DNA of 64,000 nucleotides, taken from NCBI GenBank assembly GCA_903844645.1, contig CAIMUP010000090.1, positions 1-64,000 on the forward strand. The letters run 5' to 3'. Shown here in pieces: positions 35,192 through 44,287 of the stretch; the first letter of the stretch is position 1; every line of letters starts with the position of its first letter. The DNA is from an uncultured Bacteroidota bacterium. GTDB lineage: Bacteria > Bacteroidota > Bacteroidia > AKYH767-A > JABDAW01. Both the position numbers and the translations under genes were made by a program. The notes below the pieces were generated by a model. It was not told the origin of the DNA, made no database searches, and was given only the letters and a program-made list of their open reading frames with translations.

Positions 35192-35499
35192 GGAAGAAGT
35201 TGGATGGGCTATAAATCTTTGCACGGAAGGGAAAATATGAATTATTTTTTTTAGAAATTTACTGCTGCTTTCCCTTTCAACCATTGGGTTTTCATTAATT
35301 ATAGTGCGGCTGGTGATGCTAACTATTTTTGTGGAATAAAATTTACTTCTGCTCTTTTCAATAACAATTATTGGAATGGAATTTCTTCTCACGGTTTACA
35401 TTTCTCTTTCTTTTTTATTAATAAAAACAGCCGTTGAATAGGGTAGATGTGGACTATCATCTTTCCCATTATTGTTGAAAATATTTGTAGTATTGCAGC

Positions 35500-36018
35500 A
35501 TGATAAATAATGAAAACAAGAAGCAATGGTTTAGGATTAAGGACAAGCATCTTGCGTTATTGGCAAGTTATAAGGAAAATGGGGAAAGGCATAAAAAATT
35601 GATGGAAGATTTGGGAGTGCTTCTTGCAAAATTTACTAACATTATTGATTCCCTTGAACTGATTGGCGAAACAGATATTGGGGGAGTAAGTTCAGAAATG
35701 ATACTTCTAAAAAGAATTGAACCGGTACATGATTATACTTGTGGTTTCGTCGAGCGTCATATGGAATTTGTTTCTTCAAAACCTTTCTCCGATTTTGCTA
35801 ATGCCATTAATTACACGTTTGTAGATAGGATGAATGAATTGAATCAAGCTATCCATAGCAACAAATATTCAAACAGCCATGTGAAGAAAATATTCGCTGC
35901 CTGTGAAAAGGAAATTGATGAAATGATCATCGAATATCCTACCTACGAAAAGATAGTTGAAGACTTTATCGAGGAATTTGAGGAGATAAAAAAGGTTGCG
36001 GATTTGCAGAATGATTAA
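35500..36018 (+). CDS. Hypothetical cytosolic helical protein
   Basis: The 172-residue protein has no signal peptide or membrane helix and appears all-helical with many E, K and N residues. The end (KIVEDFIEEFEEIKKVADL) may be a coiled coil. I do not recognise the family. A weaker -7-like TAGTATTG at 35488-35495 ends four bases before the ATG, so a leaderless mRNA is possible. It converges with rho at a distance of 6 bp. Confidence 0.65.
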   Translation: MINNENKKQWFRIKDKHLALLASYKENGERHKKLMEDLGVLLAKFTNIIDSLELIGETDIGGVSSEMILLKRIEPVHDYTCGFVERHMEFVSSKPFSDFANAINYTFVDRMNELNQAIHSNKYSNSHVKKIFAACEKEIDEMIIEYPTYEKIVEDFIEEFEEIKKVADLQND

Positions 36019-36024
36019 CCCCTT

Positions 36025-37653
36025 TTACCCCTTCATGGAGTTGATGAACTCCTCGTTGTTGCGGGTGTCTTTCATCCTATCGAGGATGAATTGAATCGCT
36101 TCTAAGGGGTTCATATCGGCAAGGTGATTGCGAAGAATCCATATCTTTTGAATAATTTCTTTATCCAATAAAAGGTCATCGCGGCGCGTGCTGGAGGACA
36201 CCAAATCTATAGCCGGAAAAATACGTTTGTTGGAGATTTTTCTATCTAATTGCAACTCCATATTTCCGGTCCCTTTAAACTCTTCAAAGATTACTTCATC
36301 CATTTTAGAACCGGTATCAATCAAGGCAGTTGCGATAATGGTCAACGAGCCGCCATTCTCTATCTTCCGCGCTGCCCCGAAGAACCTTTTAGGACGGTGC
36401 AAAGCATTGGCTTCAACGCCACCGGAAAGAACCTTGCCGGAGGAAGGCGACACGGTATTATAAGCCCTCGCAAGGCGAGTAATGGAGTCTAATAAAATAA
36501 CCACATCGTGCCCACATTCTACCATGCGCTTGGCTTTTTCTAAGACAATATCGGTAATTTTTACATGGCGATCCGCCTTCTCATCGAAGGTAGAGGAAAT
36601 AACTTCGGCACGGACAGAACGAGCCATATCGGTAACCTCTTCGGGGCGTTCATCAATCAATAAAATGATGAGATATATCTCCGGATGGTTCGCGGCAATG
36701 ACGTTCGCAATCTCTTTTAACAACACCGTCTTACCGGTCTTAGGTTGCGCTACTATCAGCCCTCTTTGTCCTTTGCCGATAGGGGTGAAGAGGTCTATCA
36801 CACGGGTCGAAAGCGTACTCTTGGCTCCCGAAAGATTGATCTTTTCAAAAGGAAATAAGGGCGTTAAATAATCGAAAGGAACACGGTCGCGAACCACCTC
36901 GGGCTCTTGCCCATTAATTAATTGCACAGTCAGCAAAGGGAAGTATTTCTCACTTTCTTTAGCGGGGCGGATGTTGCCTTGAACGGTATCTCCGGTCTTT
37001 AATCCGAAGAGTTTAATTTGTGATTGCGAAACGTAAATATCATCTGGCGAAGCCAAATAATTATAATCCGATGACCGCAAGAAACCATTGCCATCAGGCT
37101 GAATTTCTAACACCCCTTCGCTAACGATGATGGCACTGAAATCGTAGGTTGCAGTCTCCTGAACTCGCTTGTAATTAAAGTTTTTCCCTTGCTCAATAAC
37201 TTCGGAATCGGTGGTCGGATACATCTCTAAAAAGACATCTTTCGCAACATCAACACTCGGGTTTGCGGGATCTATAACGGTTACTCCTTCGGTAATTTCG
37301 GCAAGGGGAGTTTCTTCTGGGATTTCAATTATTTCAGGTATCTTTTCTTCTTCTGGAGCAGGCGTTTCGGCAACTGGTTCGGGGGTGGTAACTCGTCTTC
37401 TTTTTAATTTAATTTTTGGTTCGGTAACAGGTTCTGGGGTCGGTTCAGGAGCAACTTCATCGGGAATGATTGCCTCGGCTTCTGGCGGTGTTTCGACAGG
37501 TTTTGGCTCCACCGTTTTGCCGGCATAAGTTTCGAGAATAGCATGAACTAATTCCGACTTTTTCCTTGTTTCATAATCCGGAATGTTCAGGTCTTTGGCG
37601 ATGTTTTTCAGCTCCGAAACGAGCATTTCATTTAATTGGTCATTCGTGTGCAT
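36025..37653 (-). CDS. rho: Transcription termination factor Rho
   Basis: The 542-residue protein has an N-terminal Rho_N (SAP-like) domain at about 1-45. A Pro/Glu/Val-rich acidic-basic linker runs from about 50 to 165. The cold-shock RNA-binding domain follows ([20 protein letters not shown]), then the ATPase with Walker [16 protein letters not shown], Walker B region [17 protein letters not shown] and the secondary RNA site near GTGNMEL. It is longer than E. coli Rho (419) because of the linker, which is usual for Bacteroidota. It terminates untranslated transcripts. It is divergent from the DUF4293 gene, with array L between. Confidence 0.97.
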   Translation of the reverse strand: MHTNDQLNEMLVSELKNIAKDLNIPDYETRKKSELVHAILETYAGKTVEPKPVETPPEAEAIIPDEVAPEPTPEPVTEPKIKLKRRRVTTPEPVAETPAPEEEKIPEIIEIPEETPLAEITEGVTVIDPANPSVDVAKDVFLEMYPTTDSEVIEQGKNFNYKRVQETATYDFSAIIVSEGVLEIQPDGNGFLRSSDYNYLASPDDIYVSQSQIKLFGLKTGDTVQGNIRPAKESEKYFPLLTVQLINGQEPEVVRDRVPFDYLTPLFPFEKINLSGAKSTLSTRVIDLFTPIGKGQRGLIVAQPKTGKTVLLKEIANVIAANHPEIYLIILLIDERPEEVTDMARSVRAEVISSTFDEKADRHVKITDIVLEKAKRMVECGHDVVILLDSITRLARAYNTVSPSSGKVLSGGVEANALHRPKRFFGAARKIENGGSLTIIATALIDTGSKMDEVIFEEFKGTGNMELQLDRKISNKRIFPAIDLVSSSTRRDDLLLDKEIIQKIWILRNHLADMNPLEAIQFILDRMKDTRNNEEFINSMKG

Positions 37654-37838
37654 TCAATTTTTATTAAGTTTATTTATGGGGAGAAAAATTTATGTGAGGG
37701 CGCGAACCGTCAGCGTGATTGTGGCTGCAATATTAAGATATTTTTGGGAAATAAAAGGAGTGTAGAATAACATAAAACGAAAAATCTTATGCCACAACGA
37801 TTTTGCAAAAAGCGGAAAACAGCGAAATAGGTGAAAAT

Positions 37839-38045
37839 GTTCTTTTGGGAGATAAACAGTATTGTAAAGTCTTCAAAAGAGTTCTTTTGGAGCATTAGCA
37901 CTATTGCTAAACCTTCAAAAGAACATTTTTGGAGCATTATCTAATTAGGAAAGTTCCCAAAACAACTGTTCGACTACTTTCCTAATTAGATAAAGCTCCA
38001 AAAGAACTCTTTTGACTACTTTGCTAATTTGTTAACGTTCCAAAA
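37839..38045. repeat. 42-bp array L folding into a large inverted repeat
   Basis: Forward units share ttcttttgggag/ttcttttggagc, with ttttgg at 37843, 37885 and 37927, 42 bp apart. In the right half the units are in reverse orientation (agctccaaaagaac). The central inverted repeat has 24-bp arms at 37931-37954 and 37976-37999 (one mismatch), which extend by about four more pairs, with ctaattag inside each arm. The array lies in the 503-bp divergent gap between rho and the DUF4293 gene. The left flank 37654-37838 contains nothing else recognised. Confidence 0.92.
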
Positions 38046-38127
38046 GAGAATTCCCCGTTATAAACCTCTAAAAAAGCCTTCCGAAAACTACCCATTCCAC
38101 TCCTTTATATATATGCCTTAAACTTTT

Positions 38128-38135
38128 TACTTTTG
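38128..38135 (+). promoter_or_regulatory. -7 box TACTTTTG
   Basis: Exact TAnnTTTG match, 21 bp before the ATG at 38157. It overlaps a TTG at 38133 and excludes it as a start. Confidence 0.65.
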
Positions 38136-38156
38136 CCCGCTCTAAATATTTATCTT

Positions 38157-38537
38157 ATGATTCAAAGAATTCAGTCGGTTTATTTGTTATTAGTTGCGGT
38201 GATTAGTGTGGTGATGTTGTTTGTACCTATAGAACATACAGAACTTATAGATTTGAGAAATTATGTCTATGCTTTAGAAATATTTATTGGTGCAAGTGCC
38301 TTCGTTACCATCTTTCTGTATAAAAGAAGAAAGCATCAGATAAAACATTGTTGGTTACTTATAATTCTTCAGATTATAATATTGGGGTTTTATTTTCTCT
38401 TTTTCTCATCACCTGATAGATCACATTATTATATTGGGGCTTATCTTTTAATCGTCTCCATCATCCTCTGTTTCCTTGCCAAACGAGCCATCAAGAAAGA
38501 TGATGAATTAGTTCGTTCAGCCGATAGATTAAGGTAG
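38157..38537 (+). CDS. DUF4293 family membrane protein
   Basis: The 126-residue protein starts MIQRIQSVYLLLVAVISVVM, the usual DUF4293 beginning, and has four membrane helices. The family lies next to rho in many Bacteroidota, as here, but its function is unknown. The end (KRAIKKDDELVRSADRLR) is the conserved basic tail of the family. Confidence 0.9.
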   Translation: MIQRIQSVYLLLVAVISVVMLFVPIEHTELIDLRNYVYALEIFIGASAFVTIFLYKRRKHQIKHCWLLIILQIIILGFYFLFFSSPDRSHYYIGAYLLIVSIILCFLAKRAIKKDDELVRSADRLR

Positions 38538-38552
38538 GATAAAAGGGAGAAT

Positions 38553-39137
38553 TTATCCCCCATAAGCCTGCTCGAAACGGGCTTGGTAATACTTCATTTT
38601 CTTACCCGATTCATCCTCGATTCCATAGATAACCCGTATCAACGTAATCTGCGTCCACCAGGTATTATGGATGAAATTTTTGCCATCCGTCGTCGTCATA
38701 TATTCCGCCATGCCGCCATACGCTTTATACAGTTTCCCAACAAATTCTTCATGGGCTTTATCGTTAGCCGGCTTATCCAACCAAACGACAAACCCGAAGA
38801 TATTTTCGTTCTTCGGCTTGTCATTATCATCCGATTCAGATTGAAAATACACCTCAATACGCTGCACTTTTAATCCGAAATAATCTTCCATCTTCGCCTT
38901 CTTCAAATCCACCATCCAACCAGACGAAACCATGCCGCCAAATTGGTTTTTATAACTCGTATCCAGCAATAGCTTCCGTTCGGTTTTAATTAAATAAGGC
39001 TTCACATCCTCCATCTTTTTATTGATGGCAAGCACCCCGAAACCCTTGTCCACATCGGGCTTCGCAACGAATTCGCTTTGCGCAATTAAAGAAGAATAAA
39101 TAAAGAGAACTAAGCCAGCGAGTATTATATTTTTCAT
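38553..39137 (-). CDS. Secreted hypothetical protein
   Basis: The 194-residue protein has a signal peptide MKNIILAGLVLFIYSSLIAQ. The mature part looks alpha/beta and is rich in aromatic residues (NTWWTQITLIRVIYG). It shows a pattern of an early GFGVLAINKKMEDVKPYL and a late IYGIEDESGKKMKYYQ. I do not recognise the family. It converges with the DUF4293 gene 15 bp away and has its own -7 box. Confidence 0.72.
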   Translation of the reverse strand: MKNIILAGLVLFIYSSLIAQSEFVAKPDVDKGFGVLAINKKMEDVKPYLIKTERKLLLDTSYKNQFGGMVSSGWMVDLKKAKMEDYFGLKVQRIEVYFQSESDDNDKPKNENIFGFVVWLDKPANDKAHEEFVGKLYKAYGGMAEYMTTTDGKNFIHNTWWTQITLIRVIYGIEDESGKKMKYYQARFEQAYGG

Positions 39138-39178
39138 TTTATGAATTATTTAATAGTTTAATACAAAATTTATCGAGG

Positions 39179-39186
39179 CAAAGATA
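39179..39186 (-). promoter_or_regulatory. -7 box TATCTTTG (minus strand)
   Basis: The plus strand reads CAAAGATA. It lies 41 bp upstream of the ATG at 39137. It is divergent from the glmM promoter 35 bp away. Confidence 0.6.
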
Positions 39187-39221
39187 GCTATTGATTGATA
39201 AAATTCTCCCTTCCTTTTTCT

Positions 39222-39229
39222 TATTTTTG
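39222..39229 (+). promoter_or_regulatory. -7 box TATTTTTG
   Basis: Exact TAnnTTTG match. It lies upstream of the TTG at 39251 but downstream of an earlier in-frame TTG at 39191, so it decides the glmM start. Confidence 0.65.
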
Positions 39230-39250
39230 CGCCGCATAAAACAAAATCAA

Positions 39251-40666
39251 TTGGCACTAATTAAATCAATTTCAGGAATCAGAGGAACGATAGGAGGGAA
39301 GCAAGGTGAAAATCTCACACCTCTTGATATAGTTAAATTCACGACTGCTTACGGGCTTTGGCTCATAGAGGGGAATAAGGGAATAGGGAATAAAGGTATA
39401 AAAGTGGTCATTGGGCGCGATGCTCGGATCTCTGGGCAGATGGTGAGTTCCATCGTGGCTTCAACGCTGATGAGTATCGGGATTGACGTTATTGATCTCG
39501 AACTTTCCACGACTCCTACAGTGGAAATCGCGGTGCCTATGGAAGATGCGGAAGGTGGAATTATCATCACGGCATCCCATAATCCCAAGCAATGGAATGC
39601 GCTGAAGTTATTAAATAGCAAAGGCGAATTCATCTCGGAGGCTGATGGGCTGGAGATTTTGCGCATTGCCGATGCCGAGGGTTTTAATTACGCGACCGTC
39701 GGGAAATTGGGCAACTACAGTACCGATAACTCATACTTTAAGAAGCATATTGATAAGATTCTCGCGCTTCCCTTGGTGGATGTCAAAGCTATCAAAGCGA
39801 AGAATTTCAAGGTCGTGATTGACTGCGTGAATTCCACGGGCGGCATCGTCGTTCCGATGCTTTTGGAGGCACTTGGGGTGGAGGTTATTTTATTAAATTG
39901 CGATCCGACCGGTGAATTTGCGCACAACCCAGAACCATTGCCGGAGCATCTTAATGAATTGGCGAAATTAGTTAAGAAAAATAACGCCAATCTTGGCATT
40001 GCTGTTGATCCCGATGTTGATCGCCTCGCGTTTATTTCCGAAGACGGCGAGCCGTTTAATGAAGAATACACCCTCGTCGCCGTCGCGGATTATATCCTGA
40101 AACATCGGCATGGCAGCAACACGGTTTCCAATCTTTCATCCACCCGAGCCTTGAATGATATCACATTAAAACATGGCGGAAATTACTTCGCATCTGCTGT
40201 CGGCGAGGTAAATGTTGTGGAATTAATGAAGGCGCAAAATGCGGTGATTGGCGGTGAGGGGAATGGCGGCGTAATTTATCCAGAACTGCATTATGGGCGG
40301 GATGCCTTGGTCGGGATTGCGCTGTTTCTGTCGCATTTGGCGAAGTTCGGCAAGACTTGCTCGATGTTGCGCACCAATTATCCGAGCTACTATATTTCTA
40401 AGAATAAAATCGAATTGACTAATGGAATTGACGTGGATAATATCCTGATCGAGATTCAAAAAAAATACAAAAAGCAACCGATTAATACCGTTGACGGCGT
40501 GAAAATCGAGTTCGACAAAGAGTGGGTGCACCTGCGGAAATCGAATACCGAACCGATTATCAGGATTTATGCCGAGAGCCAGTTCCTTACGACTGCCGAA
40601 AAGTTGGCTGGGAAGATTATTTCTGACATTAAGGACATCATTTCAAGCAATGGTTTTGGGAAATAA
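39251..40666 (+). CDS. glmM: Phosphoglucosamine mutase
   Basis: The 471-residue protein converts glucosamine-6-phosphate to glucosamine-1-phosphate for UDP-GlcNAc synthesis. It starts at a TTG giving MALIKSISGIRGTIGG, the usual N-terminus. Motifs are the phosphoserine loop TASHNPKQWNALK near residue 100, the Mg site DPDVDRLAF, the sugar loop GEGNGGVIYPELHYGRDA and the phosphate-binding KSNTEPIIRIYAE near the end. Phosphomannomutase activity is an alternative for this family. It is probably cotranscribed with the cysteine desulfurase only if transcription passes array M. Confidence 0.92.
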   Translation: MALIKSISGIRGTIGGKQGENLTPLDIVKFTTAYGLWLIEGNKGIGNKGIKVVIGRDARISGQMVSSIVASTLMSIGIDVIDLELSTTPTVEIAVPMEDAEGGIIITASHNPKQWNALKLLNSKGEFISEADGLEILRIADAEGFNYATVGKLGNYSTDNSYFKKHIDKILALPLVDVKAIKAKNFKVVIDCVNSTGGIVVPMLLEALGVEVILLNCDPTGEFAHNPEPLPEHLNELAKLVKKNNANLGIAVDPDVDRLAFISEDGEPFNEEYTLVAVADYILKHRHGSNTVSNLSSTRALNDITLKHGGNYFASAVGEVNVVELMKAQNAVIGGEGNGGVIYPELHYGRDALVGIALFLSHLAKFGKTCSMLRTNYPSYYISKNKIELTNGIDVDNILIEIQKKYKKQPINTVDGVKIEFDKEWVHLRKSNTEPIIRIYAESQFLTTAEKLAGKIISDIKDIISSNGFGK

Positions 40667-40711
40667 GCTGATAATGAGTGGATATGGAATAGTATGCCCC
40701 GTTTTGAAACA

Positions 40712-40880
40712 AGTCTGGAGAGGCTATAGACCAGTCTGGAGAGGCTACAAACCAGTCTGGAGAGGCTACAAACATGTCTGGAAAGGCTACAAACATGTCT
40801 GGAAAGGCTACAAACATGTCTGGAGAGGCTACAGACCAGTCTGGAGAGGCTACAGACCAGTCTGGAACGGCTACAGACAA
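40712..40880. repeat. 21-bp tandem array M
   Basis: Eight units with agtctggagaggctacagac start at 40712, 40733, 40754, 40775, 40796, 40817, 40838 and 40859. The variation is mostly agtctgg/tgtctgg and gag/gaaag. The array starts 45 bp after the glmM stop, in the 355-bp gap to the cysteine desulfurase. The rest of the gap to 41021 contains no clear promoter. Confidence 0.96.
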
Positions 40881-41021
40881 TTCCCTGTCGAGCAACTATT
40901 ATTCCTGGGCAAAGGTCTATTTTTATCTGATAAAAGGACATTAATATTTAATGTCGGAATGAATCATTTAATAACAGATAAAACGCTGATAAACACCACT
41001 AAAATAATTATTCCTTAAAAA

Positions 41022-42158
41022 ATGAAAGTATATTTAGATAATGCAGCAACAACGCCTCTAAATCAAGAAGTTATAGAGGCAATGCTCCCGATTATGGAGT
41101 TTAAATTTGGGAACCCTTCTTCGATACATTCTTACGGTCGGGAGGTGAGAAGTATCATCGAAAATGCCCGAAAATTGGTTGCCAAGCAATTGAATGTTTC
41201 GCCTTCGGAGATATTTTTTACGTCGAGCGGGACGGAAGCTAATAATATGGCAATACGCTGTACGGTTCGGGATTTAAAAATCAAGCATGTGATAAGTTCT
41301 CGCATCGAGCATAATGCTGTAACTCATACAGTTGAAGAATTGGAAAATCAGGGTTTGATAAAATTGAGTTATGTAAATATTGATGAAAAGGGGTATGTGG
41401 ATTTGGAACATTTGGAAGAATTATTGAAGACGAATGAGCGGTCGTTTGTGTCGTTAATGCATGCAAATAACGAGATCGGGACGCTATTGCCGATTGAGAA
41501 AGTGGGAGAACTTTGTAAGCAATATGATGCCGTTTTTCATTCTGATACTGTGCAAACGATGGGGCATTATGTGCATGATTTGAGGAAATTAAACGTTCAT
41601 TTTGTGAATTGTTCGGCTCATAAGTTTCATGGACCGAAGGGCGTGGGGTTTATTTATATTCATCATGATGTAAAAATTCATCCGTTCATTTCGGGAGGGG
41701 CGCAGGAGCGCAATATGCGTGGCGGCACGGAGAATGTTTATGGCATCGTGGGTTTGGCAAAGGCTTTTGAGATTGCATATCGCGACTTGGAACAGGATTC
41801 AAACCATATTAAAGACCTGAAACATTACATGATGAACCAATTAAAAGAAGCGATTCCAAGAATTCGCTACAACGGCGATCCTGAAAACGGTCTTTATACG
41901 GTTTTGAATGTTTCGTTTCCACCTATAGAGGGTGCTGAAATGCTGCTTTTCAACTTAGATATTAAAGGAATTGCGGTTTCTGGAGGCAGTGCATGTTCAT
42001 CGGGAAGTAATATTGGCTCGCATGTTTTGGGAGGAATTCATGCCGATCCGAATCGTCCTTCAGTGCGGTTTTCTTTTTCCAAGTACAATACCAAAGAAGA
42101 AATTGATTATACGGTTTCAGTTTTGAAGGAACTTTTTCCGGTGCAGGTTGCCGGGTAG
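41022..42158 (+). CDS. iscS: Cysteine desulfurase (IscS/NifS type)
   Basis: The 378-residue fold-type I PLP enzyme mobilises sulfur from cysteine for Fe-S clusters or tRNA thiolation. It starts MKVYLDNAATTPLN, has the PLP Lys at about 201 (FVNCSAHKFHGPKG) and the persulfide Cys at about 325 in GGSACSSGS. The short loop around this Cys places it near the NifS/IscS group and not the SufS group. No other isc gene is in the window. Confidence 0.93.
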   Translation: MKVYLDNAATTPLNQEVIEAMLPIMEFKFGNPSSIHSYGREVRSIIENARKLVAKQLNVSPSEIFFTSSGTEANNMAIRCTVRDLKIKHVISSRIEHNAVTHTVEELENQGLIKLSYVNIDEKGYVDLEHLEELLKTNERSFVSLMHANNEIGTLLPIEKVGELCKQYDAVFHSDTVQTMGHYVHDLRKLNVHFVNCSAHKFHGPKGVGFIYIHHDVKIHPFISGGAQERNMRGGTENVYGIVGLAKAFEIAYRDLEQDSNHIKDLKHYMMNQLKEAIPRIRYNGDPENGLYTVLNVSFPPIEGAEMLLFNLDIKGIAVSGGSACSSGSNIGSHVLGGIHADPNRPSVRFSFSKYNTKEEIDYTVSVLKELFPVQVAG

Positions 42159-42355
42159 GGAGTTTTTCCAAATTAAAGTTTCAATTATAATAGGTGGGTT
42201 GTGAGGACTTTATAGCAAGGTTCTTAACGGCACTTCCGAATAGTCTTATTTAACATAATATTAATTATAAAACGGAATAGTATATTGAAAAGAACAATTA
42301 AGGAATATCATTTTTTACCCTAAACAGACTGATTATGAGAGATTAAAATGTCGCT

Positions 42356-43006
42356 TTACTCCCGCCAATCCTTATCCTCGAGCAAAGGAACAAATCTGAA
42401 TTCCTTAAATTCTTCCTTCTCAAATGAATCTTCTGAAACCTTATCCAAAACGGTCATTATTTGTACCGAACCTTCACCGACAGGAATTACCAAAATACCG
42501 CCAATCTGGAGTTGTGATTTCAAATCTTCAGGAATAAATGGTGCGCCGGCGGTAACTAATATTTTATCAAACGGAGCATAATTCGGTAAACCTTTATAAC
42601 CATCGCCGTAGTATAATTTGGGATTATATCCCAGATTTGGCAGCAGGATTTTTGCTTTATCAAACAACGATTTTTGCCGTTCGATGCTATAAACCTTGGC
42701 TCCAAGCTCCATTAAAACCGCTGTTTGATACCCCGAACCGGTCCCGATTTCCAATACCTTTTCCCCTTTTTTTATCCTTAATAAAGCCGTTTGATACGCT
42801 ACTGTGTAGGGCTGCGAAATGGTTTGTCCGGCTCCGATTTGGAACGCCGTATCTTTATACGCGAACTCCAAAAAGGCTTCATCCATAAAAAGATGCCGAG
42901 GCACGGTTTCGATGGCTTTTAATACGTTTTCATCCAAAATCCCCTTCAGTTTCAGCTCGCCGACCAGCTTTTTCCGGAGTCCTTTATGCTTAAAAGTGTC
43001 TGTCAT
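42356..43006 (-). CDS. pcm: Protein-L-isoaspartate O-methyltransferase
   Basis: The 216-residue SAM-dependent enzyme repairs L-isoaspartyl residues. The substrate loop GAGQTISQPYTVAYQTALL and the SAM motif VLEIGTGSGYQTAVLMELG are clear, and TAGAPFIPEDLKSQL followed by GGILVIPVGEG is the usual C-terminal region. It has a variant -7 box TAAATTCG at 43036. The 197-bp gap 42159-42355 to the cysteine desulfurase holds no recognised feature. Confidence 0.95.
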   Translation of the reverse strand: MTDTFKHKGLRKKLVGELKLKGILDENVLKAIETVPRHLFMDEAFLEFAYKDTAFQIGAGQTISQPYTVAYQTALLRIKKGEKVLEIGTGSGYQTAVLMELGAKVYSIERQKSLFDKAKILLPNLGYNPKLYYGDGYKGLPNYAPFDKILVTAGAPFIPEDLKSQLQIGGILVIPVGEGSVQIMTVLDKVSEDSFEKEEFKEFRFVPLLEDKDWRE

Positions 43007-43035
43007 TACCTATAATTATTGCGTTTTTAAGGCTG

Positions 43036-43043
43036 CGAATTTA
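43036..43043 (-). promoter_or_regulatory. Variant -7 box TAAATTCG (minus strand)
   Basis: The plus strand reads CGAATTTA. It lies 29 bp upstream of the pcm ATG. The same octamer is used at 26487 and 43213. Confidence 0.4.
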
Positions 43044-43057
43044 ATAATGTCGGCTGA

Positions 43058-43180
43058 CATTACTCCAATGTGTGCCTGCATTGCTCCTTTCTTGGTCGGG
43101 ATTGCTCCAATCCCGACCAGCATTACTCCAATGCGGACACGTTTTGGAGCTATGTAGGCACACATTGGAGCAATGCAGAT
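43058..43180. repeat. 21-bp array N arranged as nested inverted repeats
   Basis: Units cattactcc, cattgctcc, gattgctcc and cattactcc start at 43058, 43079, 43100 and 43121, exactly 21 bp apart. The register continues with reverse-oriented copies at 43142 and 43163 (ttggagc). A central hairpin pairs ggtcgggatt (43094-43103) with aatcccgacc (43109-43118). An outer pair, ctccaatgtgtgcc (43063-43076) with its exact complement at 43157-43170, encloses it. The gap is divergent and only 232 bp long. Confidence 0.93.
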
Positions 43181-43212
43181 TCAACAAAGCCTCATTACTC
43201 CTTCCAAATCCC

Positions 43213-43220
43213 TAAATTCG
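43213..43220 (+). promoter_or_regulatory. Variant -7 box TAAATTCG
   Basis: One base from TAnnTTTG, 18 bp before the ATG at 43239. Confidence 0.4.
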
Positions 43221-43238
43221 CCCCCAAAATAAAATTAT

Positions 43239-44207
43239 ATGGTGAAGATAGGTTTGATTGGTGCGGGGCATCTCGGAAAAGTGCATTTGAGGCTTTTGAA
43301 GGAGATTGCGGAAATTGAATTAATCGGTTTTTATGATGACGACAGCGCGACTTCTTACATGGTCGAAAAGGAATTTGGAATCGAAGGATTCACGAGTTTC
43401 GAGAAGCTCGCGGAGGCAGCCGATGCCCTCGACATCGTTACCCCCGCGATGGTTCATTACGAATATGCCAATGCCGCTTTGCGGATGTCGAAGCCGATTT
43501 TTGTGGAGAAGCCCCTCACCTACTCGACTGATGAGGCGCGGGTTTTGGTCGCTTTGGCTTCCGAAGCCAATGTCTGTGTCCAGGTCGGGCATGTCGAACG
43601 ATTCAACCCTGCATTTGTCGCGGCGCAACCGTTTATTAAGAATCCGATGTTCATCGAAACGCATCGAATGGCGCAATTTAATCCTCGCGGAATGGACGTT
43701 TCCGTCGTGATGGATGTGATGATTCACGACATAGATTTGGTTCTGAATATTGTGAAATCGCCAGTAAAAAGAATTACCGCCAGCGGCGCATCCATCATCG
43801 GCAAAACGCCGGATATGGTCAATGCTCGGCTCGAATTTGATAACGGCTGTGTCGCCAATCTTTCGGCATGCCGCATCGCAATGGGAAATAAAAGAGAGAT
43901 GAAAATTTTTCAGAATAATGCATTTATTTCGGTGGATTTATTAAACAAAAAAACAGAAGTCATAAGCCTCAAAATAGCTGCCGGAACGATTGATGGCATG
44001 GAATTAAATGAAGAATTAAATAGCGGAATCGGAAGCCGGATTCTTAAGTTTGAAACTCCTATGATTCATGAAACGAATGCCATAAAGACTGAATTAGAGG
44101 GCTTCGCTCATGCCATAATTAATAACACAGACCCTATAGTTACCGTCGAAGATGGCTTCGAAGCAGTCAGCATCGCCAATAAAATAGACCTCAAAATTCG
44201 GAATTAA
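43239..44207 (+). CDS. Gfo/Idh/MocA family oxidoreductase
   Basis: The 322-residue NAD(P)-dependent dehydrogenase has the Rossmann motif IGLIGAGHLGKVHLRLL at the start, the family signature FVEKPLTYSTDEARVLV near residue 90, and VGHVERFNPAF. The conserved catalytic-region segment VMDVMIHDIDLVLNIV follows. The substrate is unknown. Bacteroidota members next to cell envelope genes act on nucleotide sugars or inositol-type compounds, but there is no supporting neighbour here. It ends in a clear terminator. Confidence 0.9.
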   Translation: MVKIGLIGAGHLGKVHLRLLKEIAEIELIGFYDDDSATSYMVEKEFGIEGFTSFEKLAEAADALDIVTPAMVHYEYANAALRMSKPIFVEKPLTYSTDEARVLVALASEANVCVQVGHVERFNPAFVAAQPFIKNPMFIETHRMAQFNPRGMDVSVVMDVMIHDIDLVLNIVKSPVKRITASGASIIGKTPDMVNARLEFDNGCVANLSACRIAMGNKREMKIFQNNAFISVDLLNKKTEVISLKIAAGTIDGMELNEELNSGIGSRILKFETPMIHETNAIKTELEGFAHAIINNTDPIVTVEDGFEAVSIANKIDLKIRN

Positions 44208-44235
44208 GAAGGCACATTTAATTATAAATAAAAAA

Positions 44236-44269
44236 GGGACTCACATTGCTGTAAGTCCCCTCTTTTTTA
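44236..44269. terminator. Bidirectional terminator
   Basis: The stem gggact/agtccc (44236-44241 with 44254-44259) is extended by further pairs after one mismatch. T runs lie to the right and A runs to the left. It separates convergent genes. Confidence 0.8.
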
Positions 44270-44287
44270 TGATTTAACTAAGCTATT

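Noticed and set aside
39191-39250. Longer N-terminus for GlmM
   Set aside because: The -7 box at 39222 lies inside it, and the family N-terminus MALIKSISGIRG starts at the TTG at 39251.
43058-43180. Integron attC-like sites
   Set aside because: The symmetric units are too short and regular, have no R-box signature and no integrase is present.
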